The notes under the pieces were generated by a model. That model ran no database searches. It was given only the letters and a program-made list of their open reading frames with translations, and was not told the DNA's origin. Below are positions 43,936 to 57,073 of a stretch of DNA of 64,000 bases, piece by piece (within the stretch, counting starts at the first letter, position 1; each line of letters opens with the position of its first letter). This DNA is from Dryomyza anilis (taxonomy: Eukaryota > Arthropoda > Insecta > Diptera > Dryomyzidae), in the NCBI GenBank assembly GCA_951804985.1, contig OX638135.1:37533024-37597023 (forward strand), read 5' to 3'. The translations under genes and the position numbers were made by a program.

Positions 43936-45100
43936 CATTAGAAAAATTATTTAATTGAATTAAAGGCTAAAAATGTATATGACTATACATAATAATTTTT
44001 ATAACATCACACGCTTAGATCAAAAGTGGTTTAAACAATTCTTATTTTTTAAAAAAGCGTCAGAATTTCCAACGAATTCTTGTTAGCTTATTTTTACGTT
44101 TTTTAATATAATTTTTATTAATAACAATTTAAAATGAAATAAGACCATAAATCAATAAGGCCCCAGAATTGATGTATATTTGTGGATTGAAATAAGACCC
44201 CGTTTTTTTTTCGGGAAAACATGTCAATTCATTTGAACAATAGCCCTAAATAAAAATAACACCCAAATAAATTTATAGCTTTTAGCAAAAAAAAAAATGG
44301 AAAAGAAAAAAAAAGGTTTTCATACAAAATTTTCAACATTGCACAATGTAAAAAAATATCACAAATGAAGAAAAATATTCCATAGTTTAAAAAATTTTTA
44401 AAGAATTATATTTCTGAATGAATTTCCGTATTTTAGTCTTTCAGCCCACCGATGGAGACCATTTCATTTAACATTTTTGATAACACTAATCCAACTATCG
44501 CTTATTTTATTTCAGTTTAACAAAATTTGAATTTTTGTTCGAAGAATTGATTTATATCAGCCAAAAATTTTGAATCTGGACCTAGCTCAGGTCAGTTTGG
44601 AGGATTACATCCTTTTGAACAAATTGTATCATATTGTTCTATACGGGTTTCAACAGTCCCTCGCTTGTTTATTTGGATCTTTAATCCATTTTTATACCCT
44701 ATTTTCTATTGAAATACTATCAATTTACCATGATTTTTTTCTGGGTGTATGTATTTGGTGTATTTGGGCATGAAAAAACTGAACAGTAAAAACGAACAAG
44801 TCTTAAAACAATTCCAAATTGTGTTTTACACGTGGCTCGCGCTGTCCGTAGCACACCAAAAAAACGAGTGAAAAATCTGATGCTTGTGCGACTGATGTTG
44901 TCCTGCTTTGGCATTGCTTTTTTAAAAGACTACTGATTTCGCAGTTGAATCAAATAAATATTGGTTGCTTCAACCTAATATAACTAACTATCTGTTAAGT
45001 CAACTAAATATTGGTTATGTCTCATTTTGAATTTAGTTGTCGTAGCAATGGAAATAAAAAAATTTAAAATGGATAAAAAGTTTGTTTCCCCAATCAATGT

Positions 45101-45127
45101 TGCATGTACCAACATTTGGTACATGCA
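45101..45127. other. Perfect 12-bp hairpin at the B-type deletion scar (unit 2)
   Basis: TGCATGTACCAA and TTGGTACATGCA pair perfectly around CAT. Unit 4 has the same at 50734-50760. The left half exists only in B units and is an inverted copy of the adjacent sequence. Confidence 0.9.
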
Positions 45128-45909
45128 AATGAATATTCGATGAAACAACTGAATACCAAGCTAATATTTTTTTTTGTGCAGGATTTTGCGAAGTCGCACG
45201 TCTTATAGGTTTCCATGTTATCTTTCGCTTTCACTCGTCATCATCGTCAAGATACCGAGTGATAGCAAAAGTTTCAAATGTTCCCATGTAACAATTTACG
45301 AGACAAACCCATTTTCTGCCTAGTTTCTAGTCAGAAAATGACAGGGCTTCACTGGATAGAAAAAATTGCGTATAACTGGCTATTTTCTGGTGGGGTTTTG
45401 CTGGGGCTGTAAGAAGGCAAAACTAGATAGGAAAACCACTTGAATTCGAGCTACTTTCTAGACTGGATATAATTGTGCTAAACTGGCTAGGAAAACGTCT
45501 TGAAAACTAGCTACTTTCTGAAATATTTTACATTGCTTTATTACTGATTCTTTCATTTTTAATTCAATTACGATGAAAACATATTTAAATGCGAAAAAAT
45601 CTTTTCATTTTTAATTAATCAAAATTATGCCCAAAACAGTAATTAATACAAGGTGTAATCAAGGTGAGTGTAAGAAAATTGAAGAAAGTCGAAAAGACAA
45701 ACATTTTTCGTTTTATTTTTTTGTCAAATTTCGGGCAATTAAATGTTTTTCGAAGGCAGTGACAAATAAAAACAAGACGTAGACTGGAATTCTTTGAGAT
45801 CTCCAACATTTTTTCACCTTCACACATCGAAAGTATATAATTTATAATTTCAAATTCTGCTCTGAGTTAAAAATAAGCTGACGTTTTAAACAGAAGTAAA
45901 AAATAAATA

Positions 45910-46149
45910 ATGGATCGAAAACGAAAATTTGCTAATTTACGAAAACAGAGAGAAAGAAGACGCAAATATGTATTGGGGAATTTAAATAGATACCGTAAGT
46001 ACATATAAAAAAATTATATGTGTTATTTTAATTAATTTTAAATATTATAAATTTCAAATAAGATAAAAGTTCAGAATCCGACATTGAAATTCCTACAAGA
46101 AATATAAATCTTTTAGAGAGTGAAAATATAAATGTTTTGGTTAGTAATG
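45910..46149 (+). pseudogene. Exon-like segments, unit 2
   Basis: It has the same two exon-like segments and 68-bp intron as unit 1, with no change in the predicted residues. Confidence 0.42.
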
Positions 46150-47485
46150 GTAAGTCTTAGACCAGTGTAGACACTCAATTCTTTAACGATTTCCATTTTA
46201 TTATTTAAATTAAAAAATTTTGGATATTACGAAAATATATATTTTTAACTTCTCAAATATTTTCAAAATCATAATATAAATAAAACTGTTAAAATGTGAC
46301 TGAATGTCATCAAATGTTGTCGATAACAGTGGTAGCCCAAATGTAACGAACAAAATTTTCGATGGAAAAATGACCGCGACTAGCATGAAATTCAGACACA
46401 AAATACTCAACAATTGCACAACAGTTCAGACCGTTGAATGCAGCCAATATATATTACAATTCTCATATAAAGAAATTTGGTACAAAAATTAAACTTCAAA
46501 AATATAAAGTACTCATGACATTCTCATCACTACTACGAAGTGCAGAAGTTATAGTCGTTGAATATTGAAATATGTGAAGAACTGTACGACTTGGATGAAT
46601 GGAATAAATATAATGGTAAGAAATATAATAGATAGATAGAATAATAACACAAAATTCATTAACAGACCAGGGCCGTGCGCACGGGGGGAAAGTTTTGGGG
46701 GTTAAACCCCCCCAAGGATCATTAGAAAAATTATTTAATTGAATTAAAGGCTAAAAATGTATATGACTATACATAATATTTTTTATAACATCACACGCTT
46801 AGATCAAAAGTGGTTTAAACAATTCTTATTTTTTAAAAAAGCGTCAGAATTTCCAACGAATTCTTGTTAGCTTATTTTTACGTTTTTTAATATAATTTTT
46901 ATTAATAACAATTTAAAATGAAATAAGACCATAAATCAATAAGGCCCCAGAATTGATGTATATTTGTGGATTGAAATAAGACCCCGTTTTTTTTTCGGGA
47001 AAACATGTCAATTCATTTGAACAATAGCCCTAAATAAAAATAACACCCAAATAAATTTATAGCTTTTAGCAAAAAAAAAAATGGAAAAGAAAAAAAAAGG
47101 TTTTCATACAAAATTTTCAACATTGCACAATGTAAAAAAATATCACAAATGAAGAAAAATATTCCATAGTTTTAAAAATTTTTAAAGAATTATATTTCTG
47201 AATGAATTTCCGTATTTTAGTCTTTCAGCCCACCGATGGAGACCATTTCATTTAACATTTTTGATAACACTAATCCAACTATCGCTTATTTTATTTCAGT
47301 TTAACAAAATTTGAATTTTTGTTCGAAGAATTGATTTATATCAGCCAAAAATTTTGAATCTGGACCTAGCTCAGGTCAGTTTGGAGGATTACATCCTTTT
47401 GAACAAATTGTATCATATTGTTCTATACGGGTTTCAACAGTCCCTCGCTTGTTTATTTGGATCTTTAATCCATTTTTATACCCTA

Positions 47486-50334
47486 TTTTCTATTGAAATA
47501 CTATCAATTTACCATGATTTTTTTCTGGGTGTATGTATTTGGTGTATTTGGGCATGAAAAAACTGAACAGTAAAAACGAACAAGTCTTAAAACAATTCCA
47601 AATTGTGTTTTACACGTGGCTCGCGCTGTCCGTAGCACACCAAAAAAACGAGTGAAAAATCTGATGCTTGTGCGACTGATGTTGTCCTGCTTTGGCATTG
47701 CTTTTTTAAAAGACTACTGATTTCGCAGTTGAATCAAATAAATATTGGTTGCTTCAACCTAATATAACTAACTATCTGTTAAGTCAACTAAATATTGGTT
47801 ATGTCTCATTTTGAATTTAGTTGTCGTAGCAATGGAAATAAAAAAATTTAAAATGGATAAAAAGTTTGTTTCCCCAATCAATGTTGCAGTTACTTCAACT
47901 AATAGTTGATTACGCTTCATACTATTGGTTACCATAAATGAATTTTAGTTGAGGTTGAAAACATTTGGTACATGCAAATGAATATTCGATGAAACAACTG
48001 AATACCAAGCTAATATTTTTTTTTGTGCAGGATTTTGCGAAGTCGCACGTCTTATAGGTTTCCATGTTATCTTTCGCTTTCACTCGTCATCATCGTCAAG
48101 ATACCGAGTGATAGCAAAAGTTTCAAATGTTCCCATGTAACAATTTACGAGACAAACCCATTTTCTGCCTAGTTTCTAGTCAGAAAATGACAGGGCTTCA
48201 CTGGATAGAAAAAATTGCGTATAACTGGCTATTTTCTGGTGGGGTTTTGCTGGGGCTGTAAGAAGGCAAAACTAGATAGGAAAACCACTTGAATTCGAGC
48301 TACTTTCTAGACTGGATATAATTGTGCTAAACTGGCTAGGAAAACGTCTTGAAAACTAGCTACTTTCTGAAATAGTTTACATTGCTTTATTACTGATTCT
48401 TTCATTTTTAATTCAATTACGATGAAAACATATTTAAATGCGAAAAAAACTTTTCATTTTTAATTAATCAAAATTATGCCCAAAACAGTAATTAATACAA
48501 GGTGTAATCAAGGTGAGTGTAAGAAAATTGAAGAAAGTCGAAAAGACAAACATTTTTCGTTTTATTTTTTTGTCAAATTTCGGGCAATTAAATGTTTTTC
48601 GAAGGCAGTGACAAATAAAAACAAGACGTAGACTGGAATTCTTTGAGATCTCCAACATTTTTTCACCTTCACACATCGAAAGTATATAATTTATAATTTC
48701 AAATTCTGCTCTGAGTTAAAAATAAGCTGACGTTTTAAACAGAAGTAAAAAATAAATAATGGATCGAAAACGAAAATTTGCTAATTTACGAAAACAGAGA
48801 GAAAGAAGACGCAAATATGTATTGGGGAATTTAAATAGATACCGTAAGTACATATAAAAAAATTATATGTGTTATTTTAATTAATTTTAAATATTATAAA
48901 TTTCAAATAAGATAAAAGTTCAGAATCCGACATTGAAATTCCTACAAGAAATATAAATCTTTTAGAGAGTGAAAATATAAATGTTTTGGTTAGTAATGGT
49001 AAGTCTTAGACCAGTGTAGACACTCAATTCTTTAACGATTTCCATTTTATTATTTAAATTAAAAAATTTTGGATATTACGAAAATATATATTTTTAACTT
49101 CTCAAATATTTTCAAAATCATAATATAAATAAAACTGTTAAAATGTGACTGAATGTCATCAAATGTTGTCGATAACAGTGGTAGCCCAAATGTAACGAAC
49201 AAAATTTTCGATGGAAAAATGACCGCGACTAGCATGAAATTCAGACACAAAATACTCAACAATTGCACAACAGTTCAGACCGTTGAATGCAGCCAATATA
49301 TATTACAATTCTCATATAAAGAAATTTGGTACAAAAATTAAACTTCAAAAATATAAAGTACTCATGACATTCTCATCACTACTACGAAGTGCAGAAGTTA
49401 TAGTCGTTGAATATTGAAATATGTGAAGAAGTGTACGACTTGGATGAATGGAATAAATATAATGGTAAGAAATATAATAGATAGATAGAATAATAACACA
49501 AAATTCATTAACAGACCAGGGCCGTGCGCACGGGGGGAAAGTTTTGGGGGTTAAACCCCCCCAAGGATCATTAGAAAAATTATTTAATTGAATTAAAGGC
49601 TAAAAATGTATATGACTATACATAATAATTTTTATAACATCACACGCTTAGATCAAAAGTGGTTTAAACAATTCTTATTTTTTAAAAAAGCGTCAGAATT
49701 TCCAACGAATTCTTGTTAGCTTATTTTTACGTTTTTTAATATAATTTTTATTAATAACAATTTAAAATGAAATAAGACCATAAATCAATAAGGCCCCAGA
49801 ATTGATGTATATTTGTGGATTGAAATAAGACCCCGTTTTTTTTTCGGGAAAACATGTCAATTCATTTGAACAATAGCCCTAAATAAAAATAACACCCAAA
49901 TAAATTTATAGCTTTTAGCAAAAAAAAAAATGGAAAAGAAAAAAAAAGGTTTTCATACAAAATTTTCAACATTGCACAATGTAAAAAAATATCACAAATG
50001 AAGAAAAATATTCCATAGTTTAAAAAATTTTTAAAGAATTATATTTCTGAATGAATTTCCGTATTTTAGTCTTTCAGCCCACCGATGGAGACCATTTCAT
50101 TTAACATTTTTGATAACACTAATCCAACTATCGCTTATTTTATTTCAGTTTAACAAAATTTGAATTTTTGTTCGAAGAATTGATTTATATCAGCCAAAAA
50201 TTTTGAATCTGGACCTAGCTCAGGTCAGTTTGGAGGATTACATCCTTTTGAACAAATTGTATCATATTGTTCTATACGGGTTTCAACAGTCCCTCGCTTG
50301 TTTATTTGGATCTTTAATCCATTTTTATACCCTA
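47486..50334 (+). repeat. Array unit 3 (type A)
   Basis: This 2849-bp unit shares with unit 5, but not unit 1, the variants GAAATAGTTTAC (near 48372) and GCGAAAAAAAC (near 48442). Confidence 0.85.
48759..48998 (+). pseudogene. Exon-like segments, unit 3
   Basis: It has the same two exon-like segments and intron as unit 1. Confidence 0.42.
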
Positions 50335-53118
50335 TTTTCTATTGAAATACTATCAATTTACCATGATTTTTTTCTGGGTGTATGTATTTGGTGTATTTGG
50401 GCATGAAAAAACTGAACAGTAAAAACGAACAAGTCTTAAAACAATTCCAAATTGTGTTTTACACGTGGCTCGCGCTGTCCGTAGCACACCAAAAAAACGA
50501 GTGAAAAATCTGATGCTTGTGCGACTGATGTTGTCCTGCTTTGGCATTGCTTTTTTAAAAGACTACTGATTTCGCAGTTGAATCAAATAAATATTGGTTG
50601 CTTCAACCTAATATAACTAACTATCTGTTAAGTCAACTAAATATTGGTTATGTCTCATTTTGAATTTAGTTGTCGTAGCAATGGAAATAAAAAAATTTAA
50701 AATGGATAAAAAGTTTGTTTCCCCAATCAATGTTGCATGTACCAACATTTGGTACATGCAAATGAATATTCGATGAAACAACTGAATACCAAGCTAATAT
50801 TTTTTTTTGTGCAGGATTTTGCGAAGTCGCACGTCTTATAGGTTTCCATGTTATCTTTCGCTTTCACTCGTCATCATCGTCAAGATACCGAGTGATAGCA
50901 AAAGTTTCAAATGTTCCCATGTAACAATTTACGAGACAAACCCATTTTCTGCCTAGTTTCTAGTCAGAAAATGACAGGGCTTCACTGGATAGAAAAAATT
51001 GCGTATAACTGGCTATTTTCTGGTGGGGTTTTGCTGGGGCTGTAAGAAGGCAAAACTAGATAGGAAAACCACTTGAATTCGAGCTACTTTCTAGACTGGA
51101 TATAATTGTGCTAAACTGGCTAGGAAAACGTCTTGAAAACTAGCTACTTTCTGAAATATTTTACATTGCTTTATTACTGATTCTTTCATTTTTAATTCAA
51201 TTACGATGAAAACATATTTAAATGCGAAAAAATCTTTTCATTTTTAATTAATCAAAATTATGCCCAAAACAGTAATTAATACAAGGTGTAATCAAGGTGA
51301 GTGTAAGAAAATTGAAGAAAGTCGAAAAGACAAACATTTTTCGTTTTATTTTTTTGTCAAATTTCGGGCAATTAAATGTTTTTCGAAGGCAGTGACAAAT
51401 AAAAACAAGACGTAGACTGGAATTCTTTGAGATCTCCAACATTTTTTCACCTTCACACATCGAAAGTATATAATTTATAATTTCAAATTCTGCTCTGAGT
51501 TAAAAATAAGCTGACGTTTTAAACAGAAGTAAAAAATAAATAATGGATCGAAAACGAAAATTTGCTAATTTACGAAAACAGAGAGAAAGAAGACGCAAAT
51601 ATGTATTGGGGAATTTAAATAGATACCGTAAGTACATATAAAAAAATTATATGTGTTATTTTAATTAATTTTAAATATTATAAATTTCAAATAAGATAAA
51701 AGTTCAGAATCCGACATTGAAATTCCTACAAGAAATATAAATCTTTTAGAGAGTGAAAATATAAATGTTTTGGTTAGTAATGGTAAGTCTTAGACCAGTG
51801 TAGACACTCAATTCTTTAACGATTTCCATTTTATTATTTAAATTAAAAAATTTTGGATATTACGAAAATATATATTTTTAACTTCTCAAATATTTTCAAA
51901 ATCATAATATAAATAAAACTGTTAAAATGTGACTGAATGTCATCAAATGTTGTCGATAACAGTGGTAGCCCAAATGTAACGAACAAAATTTTCGATGGAA
52001 AAATGACCGCGACTAGCATGAAATTCAGACACAAAATACTCAACAATTGCACAACAGTTCAGACCGTTGAATGCAGCCAATATATATTACAATTCTCATA
52101 TAAAGAAATTTGGTACAAAAATTAAACTTCAAAAATATAAAGTACTCATGACATTCTCATCACTACTACGAAGTGCAGAAGTTATAGTCGTTGAATATTG
52201 AAATATGTGAAGAACTGTACGACTTGGATGAATGGAATAAATATAATGGTAAGAAATATAATAGATAGATAGAATAATAACACAAAATTCATTAACAGAC
52301 CAGGGCCGTGCGCACGGGGGGAAAGTTTTGGGGGTTAAACCCCCCCAAGGATCATTAGAAAAATTATTTAATTGAATTAAAGGCTAAAAATGTATATGAC
52401 TATACATAATATTTTTTATAACATCACACGCTTAGATCAAAAGTGGTTTAAACAATTCTTATTTTTTAAAAAAGCGTCAGAATTTCCAACGAATTCTTGT
52501 TAGCTTATTTTTACGTTTTTTAATATAATTTTTATTAATAACAATTTAAAATGAAATAAGACCATAAATCAATAAGGCCCCAGAATTGATGTATATTTGT
52601 GGATTGAAATAAGACCCCGTTTTTTTTTCGGGAAAACATGTCAATTCATTTGAACAATAGCCCTAAATAAAAATAACACCCAAATAAATTTATAGCTTTT
52701 AGCAAAAAAAAAAATGGAAAAGAAAAAAAAAGGTTTTCATACAAAATTTTCAACATTGCACAATGTAAAAAAATATCACAAATGAAGAAAAATATTCCAT
52801 AGTTTTAAAAATTTTTAAAGAATTATATTTCTGAATGAATTTCCGTATTTTAGTCTTTCAGCCCACCGATGGAGACCATTTCATTTAACATTTTTGATAA
52901 CACTAATCCAACTATCGCTTATTTTATTTCAGTTTAACAAAATTTGAATTTTTGTTCGAAGAATTGATTTATATCAGCCAAAAATTTTGAATCTGGACCT
53001 AGCTCAGGTCAGTTTGGAGGATTACATCCTTTTGAACAAATTGTATCATATTGTTCTATACGGGTTTCAACAGTCCCTCGCTTGTTTATTTGGATCTTTA
53101 ATCCATTTTTATACCCTA
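50335..53118 (+). repeat. Array unit 4 (type B)
   Basis: This 2784-bp unit is almost identical to unit 2 and carries the hairpin at 50734-50760. Confidence 0.85.
51543..51782 (+). pseudogene. Exon-like segments, unit 4
   Basis: It has the same two exon-like segments and intron as unit 1. Confidence 0.42.
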
Positions 53119-54391
53119 TTTTCTATTGAAATACTATCAATTTACCATGATTTTTTTCTGGGTGTATGTATTTGGTGTATTTGGGCATGAAAAAACTGAA
53201 CAGTAAAAACGAACAAGTCTTAAAACAATTCCAAATTGTGTTTTACACGTGGCTCGCGCTGTCCGTAGCACACCAAAAAAACGAGTGAAAAATCTGATGC
53301 TTGTGCGACTGATGTTGTCCTGCTTTGGCATTGCTTTTTTAAAAGACTACTGATTTCGCAGTTGAATCAAATAAATATTGGTTGCTTCAACCTAATATAA
53401 CTAACTATCTGTTAAGTCAACTAAATATTGGTTATGTCTCATTTTGAATTTAGTTGTCGTAGCAATGGAAATAAAAAAATTTAAAATGGATAAAAAGTTT
53501 GTTTCCCCAATCAATGTTGCAGTTACTTCAACTAATAGTTGATTACGCTTCATACTATTGGTTACCATAAATGAATTTTAGTTGAGGTTGAAAACATTTG
53601 GTACATGCAAATGAATATTCGATGAAACAACTGAATACCAAGCTAATATTTTTTTTTGTGCAGGATTTTGCGAAGTCGCACGTCTTATAGGTTTCCATGT
53701 TATCTTTCGCTTTCACTCGTCATCATCGTCAAGATACCGAGTGATAGCAAAAGTTTCAAATGTTCCCATGTAACAATTTACGAGACAAACCCATTTTCTG
53801 CCTAGTTTCTAGTCAGAAAATGACAGGGCTTCACTGGATAGAAAAAATTGCGTATAACTGGCTATTTTCTGGTGGGGTTTTGCTGGGGCTGTAAGAAGGC
53901 AAAACTAGATAGGAAAACCACTTGAATTCGAGCTACTTTCTAGACTGGATATAATTGTGCTAAACTGGCTAGGAAAACGTCTTGAAAACTAGCTACTTTC
54001 TGAAATAGTTTACATTGCTTTATTACTGATTCTTTCATTTTTAATTCAATTACGATGAAAACATATTTAAATGCGAAAAAAACTTTTCATTTTTAATTAA
54101 TCAAAATTATGCCCAAAACAGTAATTAATACAAGGTGTAATCAAGGTGAGTGTAAGAAAATTGAAGAAAGTCGAAAAGACAAACATTTTTCGTTTTATTT
54201 TTTTGTCAAATTTCGGGCAATTAAATGTTTTTCGAAGGCAGTGACAAATAAAAACAAGACGTAGACTGGAATTCTTTGAGATCTCCAACATTTTTTCACC
54301 TTCACACATCGAAAGTATATAATTTATAATTTCAAATTCTGCTCTGAGTTAAAAATAAGCTGACGTTTTAAACAGAATTAAAAAATAAATA

Positions 54392-54631
54392 ATGGATCGA
54401 AAACGAAAATTTGCTAATTTACGAAAACAGAGAGAAAGAAGACGCAAATATGTATTGGGGAATTTAAATAGATACCGTAAGTACATATAAAAAAATTATA
54501 TGTGTTATTTTAATTAATTTTAAATATTATAAATTTCAAATAAGATAAAAGTTCAGAATCCGACATTGAAATTCCTACAAGAAATATAAATCTTTTAGAG
54601 AGTGAAAATATAAATGTTTTGGTTAGTAATG
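54392..54631 (+). pseudogene. Exon-like segments, unit 5
   Basis: It has the same two exon-like segments and intron as unit 1. One base differs upstream of the ATG (AGAATTAAAA instead of AGAAGTAAAA). Confidence 0.42.
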
Positions 54632-55318
54632 GTAAGTCTTAGACCAGTGTAGACACTCAATTCTTTAACGATTTCCATTTTATTATTTAAATTAAAAAAT
54701 TTTGGATATTACGAAAATATATATTTTTAACTTCTCAAATATTTTCAAAATCATAATATAAATAAAACTGTTAAAATGTGACTGAATGTCATCAAATGTT
54801 GTCGATAACAGTGGTAGCCCAAATGTAACGAACAAAATTTTCGATGGAAAAATGACCGCGACTAGCATGAAATTCAGACACAAAATACTCAACAATTGCA
54901 CAACAGTTCAGACCGTTGAATGCAGCCAATATATATTACAATTCTCATATAAAGAAATTTGGTACAAAAATTAAACTTCAAAAATATAAAGTACTCATGA
55001 CATTCTCATCACTACTACGAAGTGCAGAAGTTATAGTCGTTGAATATTGAAATATGTGAAGAAGTGTACGACTTGGATGAATGGAATAAATATAATGGTA
55101 AGAAATATAATAGATAGATAGAATAATAACACAAAATTCATTAACAGACCAGGGCCGTGCGCACGGGGGGAAAGTTTTGGGGGTTAAACCCCCCCAAGGA
55201 TCATTAGAAAAATTATTTAATTGAATTAAAGGCTAAAAATGTATATGACTATACATAATAATTTTTATAACATCACACGCTTAGATCAAAAGTGGTTTAA
55301 ACAATTCTTATTTTTTAA

Positions 55319-55723
55319 CACGTTGACGGACAGTTGCGTCTATAGCCGTCAAGTTCAAGTTCACTATGTGACATGACGGCAATAGCCGTCCAATACGAAA
55401 CGATCGATCATGAACTAACATTTCGTGTAAAACTCCCAAAAATACTTTGTTGCTCACAAAAAATTGCTTATTTCAGTCATTAAACCTGTCATTTACGTTT
55501 TTAAATTTTTGCTGTTATAGCCGCCATCGTCCCATTACATAGTGTCTAGAGTCCGCTGGCGCCATGACGGTTGTAGCCGCAACCTAATTAAAGGTGCTGA
55601 ATTAATCAAAATTAAGTGTATTTAAGCAGAAAGAGTAAAACTATACTTCTAATATTCTAAAAATTACAAAAACATATAGTGTCAATTTTCGAATTTCACT
55701 TGTTTCTACAGTCCGTCAACGTG
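55319..55723. mobile_element. 405-bp piggyBac-like MITE
   Basis: The perfect 13-bp terminal inverted repeat CACGTTGACGGAC / GTCCGTCAACGTG is flanked by TTAA on both sides (55315 and 55724). The empty site in units 1-4 is a single TTAA. The TTAA duplication is the mark of piggyBac elements. The interior has no transposase. It carries repeated ATAGCCG motifs in direct orientation (near 55341, 55382 and 55516, with a variant near 55574). Confidence 0.88.
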
Positions 55724-56367
55724 TTAAAAAAGCGTCAGAATTTCCAACGAATTCTTGTTAGTTTATTTTTACGTTTTTTAATATAATTTTTATTAATAAC
55801 AATTTAAAATGAAATAAGACCATAAATCAATAAGGCCCCAGAATTGATGTATATTTGTGGATTGAAATAAGACCCCGTTTTTTTTTCGGGAAAACATGTC
55901 AATTCATTTGAACAATAGCCCTAAATAAAAATAACACCCAAATAAATTTATAGCTTTTCGCAAAAAAAAAAATGGAAAAGAAAAAAAAAAGTTTTTCATA
56001 CAAAATTTTCAACATTGCACAATGTAAAAAATATCACAAATGAAGAAAAATATTCCATAGTTTTAAAAATTTTTAAAGAATTATATTTCTGAATGAATTT
56101 CCGTATTTTAGTCTTTCAGCCCACCGATGGAGACCATTTCATTTAACATTTTTGATAACACTAATCCAACTATCGCTTATTTTATTTCAGTTTAACAAAA
56201 TTTGAATTTTTGTTCGAAGAATTGATTTATATCAGCCAAAAATTTTGAATCTGGACCTAGCTCAGGTCAGTTTGGAGGATTACATCCTTTTGAACAAATT
56301 GTATCATATTGTTCTATACGGGTTTCAACAGTCCCTCGCTTGTTTATTTTGATCTTTAATCCATTTT

Positions 56368-57073
56368 TATACCCTACACTAAGAGTGAAAGGGTATATTC
56401 AGTTTGGTACGCCGTTTGTAACACCCAGAAGGAAGCATCTCCGGTATGGAAAAGTATATATATTCTTGATCAGCATGACCTCCTGAGTCGATTTAGCGAT
56501 GTCCGTCTGTCCGTCTGTCTGTCCGTCTGTCTGTTGAAATCCCTACTACTTTTAAAAATGAAAAGCTAGATAAATGAAACTTATAACTTAGATTACTAAT
56601 ATACCTACGCTGTATGTGCGAAAGGCGAGATCGGTCCATTGTGACCTATGATCCGACCACTTATGTTCAAATACCTCATATAAAATGTACATATAAAGAT
56701 CAATTTTTATCTATACGTGCTTAGGAAAACTTTTTTGGTCAAATATATATTGATATCATGCTCAAATACATGATAATAATGTTTTCCGGCGAAAAGACTT
56801 GTGGTTCACAAAAAAAAAAATCGAAATTCGGTATACCTACCCATTTGTAAATATGGGTATCAAATGAAAGAAAAATCTTCAGGGATGGAAAGTTTGTAGT
56901 TATTTTCAGGATTCGTATACCATGGTGACCTATATATCACTTTGAATGGTAACCACACATATGTGTAGGGTATTTATAGTCGGCTTAGACCGACTATAAT
57001 TTTGATAATCCTAACTATCATAATTACACCTACTTTAAAATTTCCCATGTGATCTAACCTTCCCAACTGGTTT
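56368..57073 (+). repeat. Dispersed TATACCCTACAC repeat, copy E
   Basis: This full 706-bp copy directly follows the last array unit. It is close to A2/A3 in sequence, including the TCTG tract and the terminal AGTCGGCTTAGACCGACT hairpin. Confidence 0.85.

Larger units (their letters stand above)
41853..44701 (+). repeat. Array unit 1 (type A)
   Basis: The unit contains in order: the right end of the CACYCAGAA element, the A-type segment (42255-42329), a block rich in CTAG (about 42530-42740), exon-like segments (43126-43831), and a GC-rich CCAGGGCCGTGCGCACGG motif (43883). The rest is AT-rich up to the TATACCCT join. It differs from units 3 and 5 at several bases. Confidence 0.85.
44702..47485 (+). 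repeat. Array unit 2 (type B)
   Basis: This 2784-bp unit has the 10-bp replacement that creates a perfect hairpin at 45101-45127. Exon-like segments lie at 45910-46149. Confidence 0.85.
41853..56375 (+). repeat. Tandem array of five ~2.8-kb units (A-B-A-B-A)
   Basis: Units start at TTTTCTATTG at 41853, 44702, 47486, 50335 and 53119. Lengths are 2849, 2784, 2849, 2784 and 2848 bp after removing a MITE from the last. Long (A) and short (B) units alternate; they differ by 75 bp replaced by 10 bp and by linked single-base variants (for example GAAGAAGTG in A, GAAGAACTG in B). Units 3 and 5 share changes that unit 1 lacks, so a B+A pair was probably duplicated as a dimer. Each junction reads TATACCCT then ATTTTCTATTG. 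The very high identity means this could also be an assembly artefact. Confidence 0.93.
53119..56375 (+). repeat. Array unit 5 (type A, with MITE)
   Basis: The last unit is 3257 bp because of the TTAA-flanked insertion at 55319-55723. At its right end it does not join another unit but continues into the dispersed repeat, showing that TATACCCT at each internal junction is the truncated start of that repeat. Confidence 0.85.

Noticed and set aside
44570..44773. 67-codon frame spanning array junctions (also 47354, 50203, 52987)
   Set aside because: It crosses the duplication join, so its C-terminus exists only because units abut. The last unit does not have it.
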